A stretch of DNA of 7,129 nucleotides from an uncultured Bacteroidota bacterium (lineage in GTDB: Bacteria > Bacteroidota > Bacteroidia > Chitinophagales > Chitinophagaceae). Location of the stretch: assembly GCA_903825095.1 (NCBI GenBank), contig CAIJZF010000202.1, positions 1-7,129 on the forward strand, read 5' to 3'. The position numbers were made by a program, and so were the translations under genes. The notes beneath the pieces are model-generated. The model did no database searches, was not told the origin of the DNA, and saw nothing but the letters and a program-made list of their open reading frames with translations. This document shows, piece after piece, positions 6,620 through 7,129 of the stretch; position 1 is the stretch's first letter; every line of letters begins with the position of its first letter.

Positions 6620-7129
6620 ATGAGAAAAAAAATCTTATGGAGTCTACTTGCATCGTGCCTATTTTTAGGAACTGCATTAGCCCAAAACCTTACCATCAAT
6701 GGTAAAGTAACTGATGAAAAAGGAGATCCAATTTCTGGAGCTTCTGTTCAAGTAAAAGGTACAAGAGTCGGTGCAACAGTTAACCCTGATGGATCGTTCA
6801 CAGTGAAAGCAGCCAATGGCGCTTCATTAGTCGTATCTGCTCTTGGATATGAATCAAAAACTGTAGCTGCTGCTGCAAACGTAACTGTAAAATTAGCTAC
6901 TGATGTGAAATCATTATCAGAGGTAGTTGTAACAGGTTCTGGTGTAGCAACAAGTAAAAGAAAATTAGGTATCTCTGTTGAGTCTGTGACTGCAGACAAG
7001 TTACCTGCTGCTCCTTCTGCTTCTATCGACCAAGCTTTGGTAGGTAAGATTCCAGGAGCTTCTATTTCTTCTATCTCTGGTAACCCAGGTGACCCAGTAA
7101 ACATTATCTTAAGAGGTATTAACACTGTA
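6620..7129 (+). CDS. SusC/RagA-family TonB-dependent receptor, N-terminal part
   Basis: These are the first 170 codons of an outer-membrane TonB-dependent transporter of the SusC/RagA type, which imports glycans, peptides or other large ligands with a SusD lipoprotein partner. Residues 1-21 form a signal peptide (basic RKK, hydrophobic core, ALA before Q22). Residues 25-92 form a CarboxypepD_reg-like beta-sandwich (INGKVTDEKGDPISGASVQVKG, with GSFTVKA and SALGYES). The LSEVVVTGSG segment (99-108) is the TonB-box region before the plug. The plug begins with SVESVTADKLPAAPSASIDQALVGKIPGASI and the RGINT motif typical of SusC proteins. There is no STN domain, so nothing suggests FecR/anti-sigma signalling. 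Family members usually reach about 1,000 residues, so most of the gene, and any susD, lies beyond the window. The ligand cannot be inferred. The ATG follows a strong promoter match. Confidence 0.95.
   Translation, partial: MRKKILWSLLASCLFLGTALAQNLTINGKVTDEKGDPISGASVQVKGTRVGATVNPDGSFTVKAANGASLVVSALGYESKTVAAAANVTVKLATDVKSLSEVVVTGSGVATSKRKLGISVESVTADKLPAAPSASIDQALVGKIPGASISSISGNPGDPVNIILRGINTV

Noticed and set aside
6748..7125. Minus-strand ORF of 125 aa over the SusC-like gene
   Set aside because: The plus strand encodes an unmistakable SusC N-terminus; the reverse frame is open only because of codon bias and its protein is low-complexity.

Overview
The window is AT-rich, with compact genes and no Shine-Dalgarno-like leaders. 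It carries the start of a SusC/RagA-type TonB-dependent receptor and at least two promoters of the Bacteroidota type (TTG or TTTG, then 19-21 bases, then TAnnTTTG). This points to a chromosomal segment from a member of the Bacteroidota. I cannot fix the genus; a Chitinophagaceae-like or Sphingobacteriia-like lineage is only an impression from protein style.

Layout: (1) positions 1-1958, minus strand, hold a polyphosphate kinase (ppk1) whose last few dozen codons run off the left edge. (2) A 148-bp divergent spacer carries the ppk1 promoter. (3) A two-gene plus-strand unit follows: a calcineurin-like phosphoesterase of the LpxH/YbbF type, then, 12 bp later, a GT-B glycosyltransferase-like protein. 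(4) A small unrecognised plus-strand protein (114 aa) contains a visible three-copy 16-residue repeat. (5) Convergent to it, with stop codons 16 bp apart, is a minus-strand PLP enzyme of the serine racemase / threonine dehydratase group. (6) After a divergent spacer with a 21-bp tandem duplication comes a plus-strand phytanoyl-CoA dioxygenase (PhyH) family non-haem iron oxygenase. (7) The right edge holds a 225-bp regulatory spacer, with an inverted repeat and a good Bacteroidota promoter, followed by the first 170 codons of a SusC-like receptor.

How the genes may work together: the phosphoesterase and glycosyltransferase are probably co-transcribed and suggest envelope lipid or glycan work. 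The PLP lyase/racemase and the PhyH oxygenase are divergently transcribed and could act on the same (hydroxy-)amino acid, but that is inference. ppk1 (polyphosphate storage) and the SusC-like receptor (outer-membrane uptake) look like independent units cut by the window edges. I found no mobile element, CRISPR array, tRNA or rRNA, and no clear sign of a new defence or mobile system.
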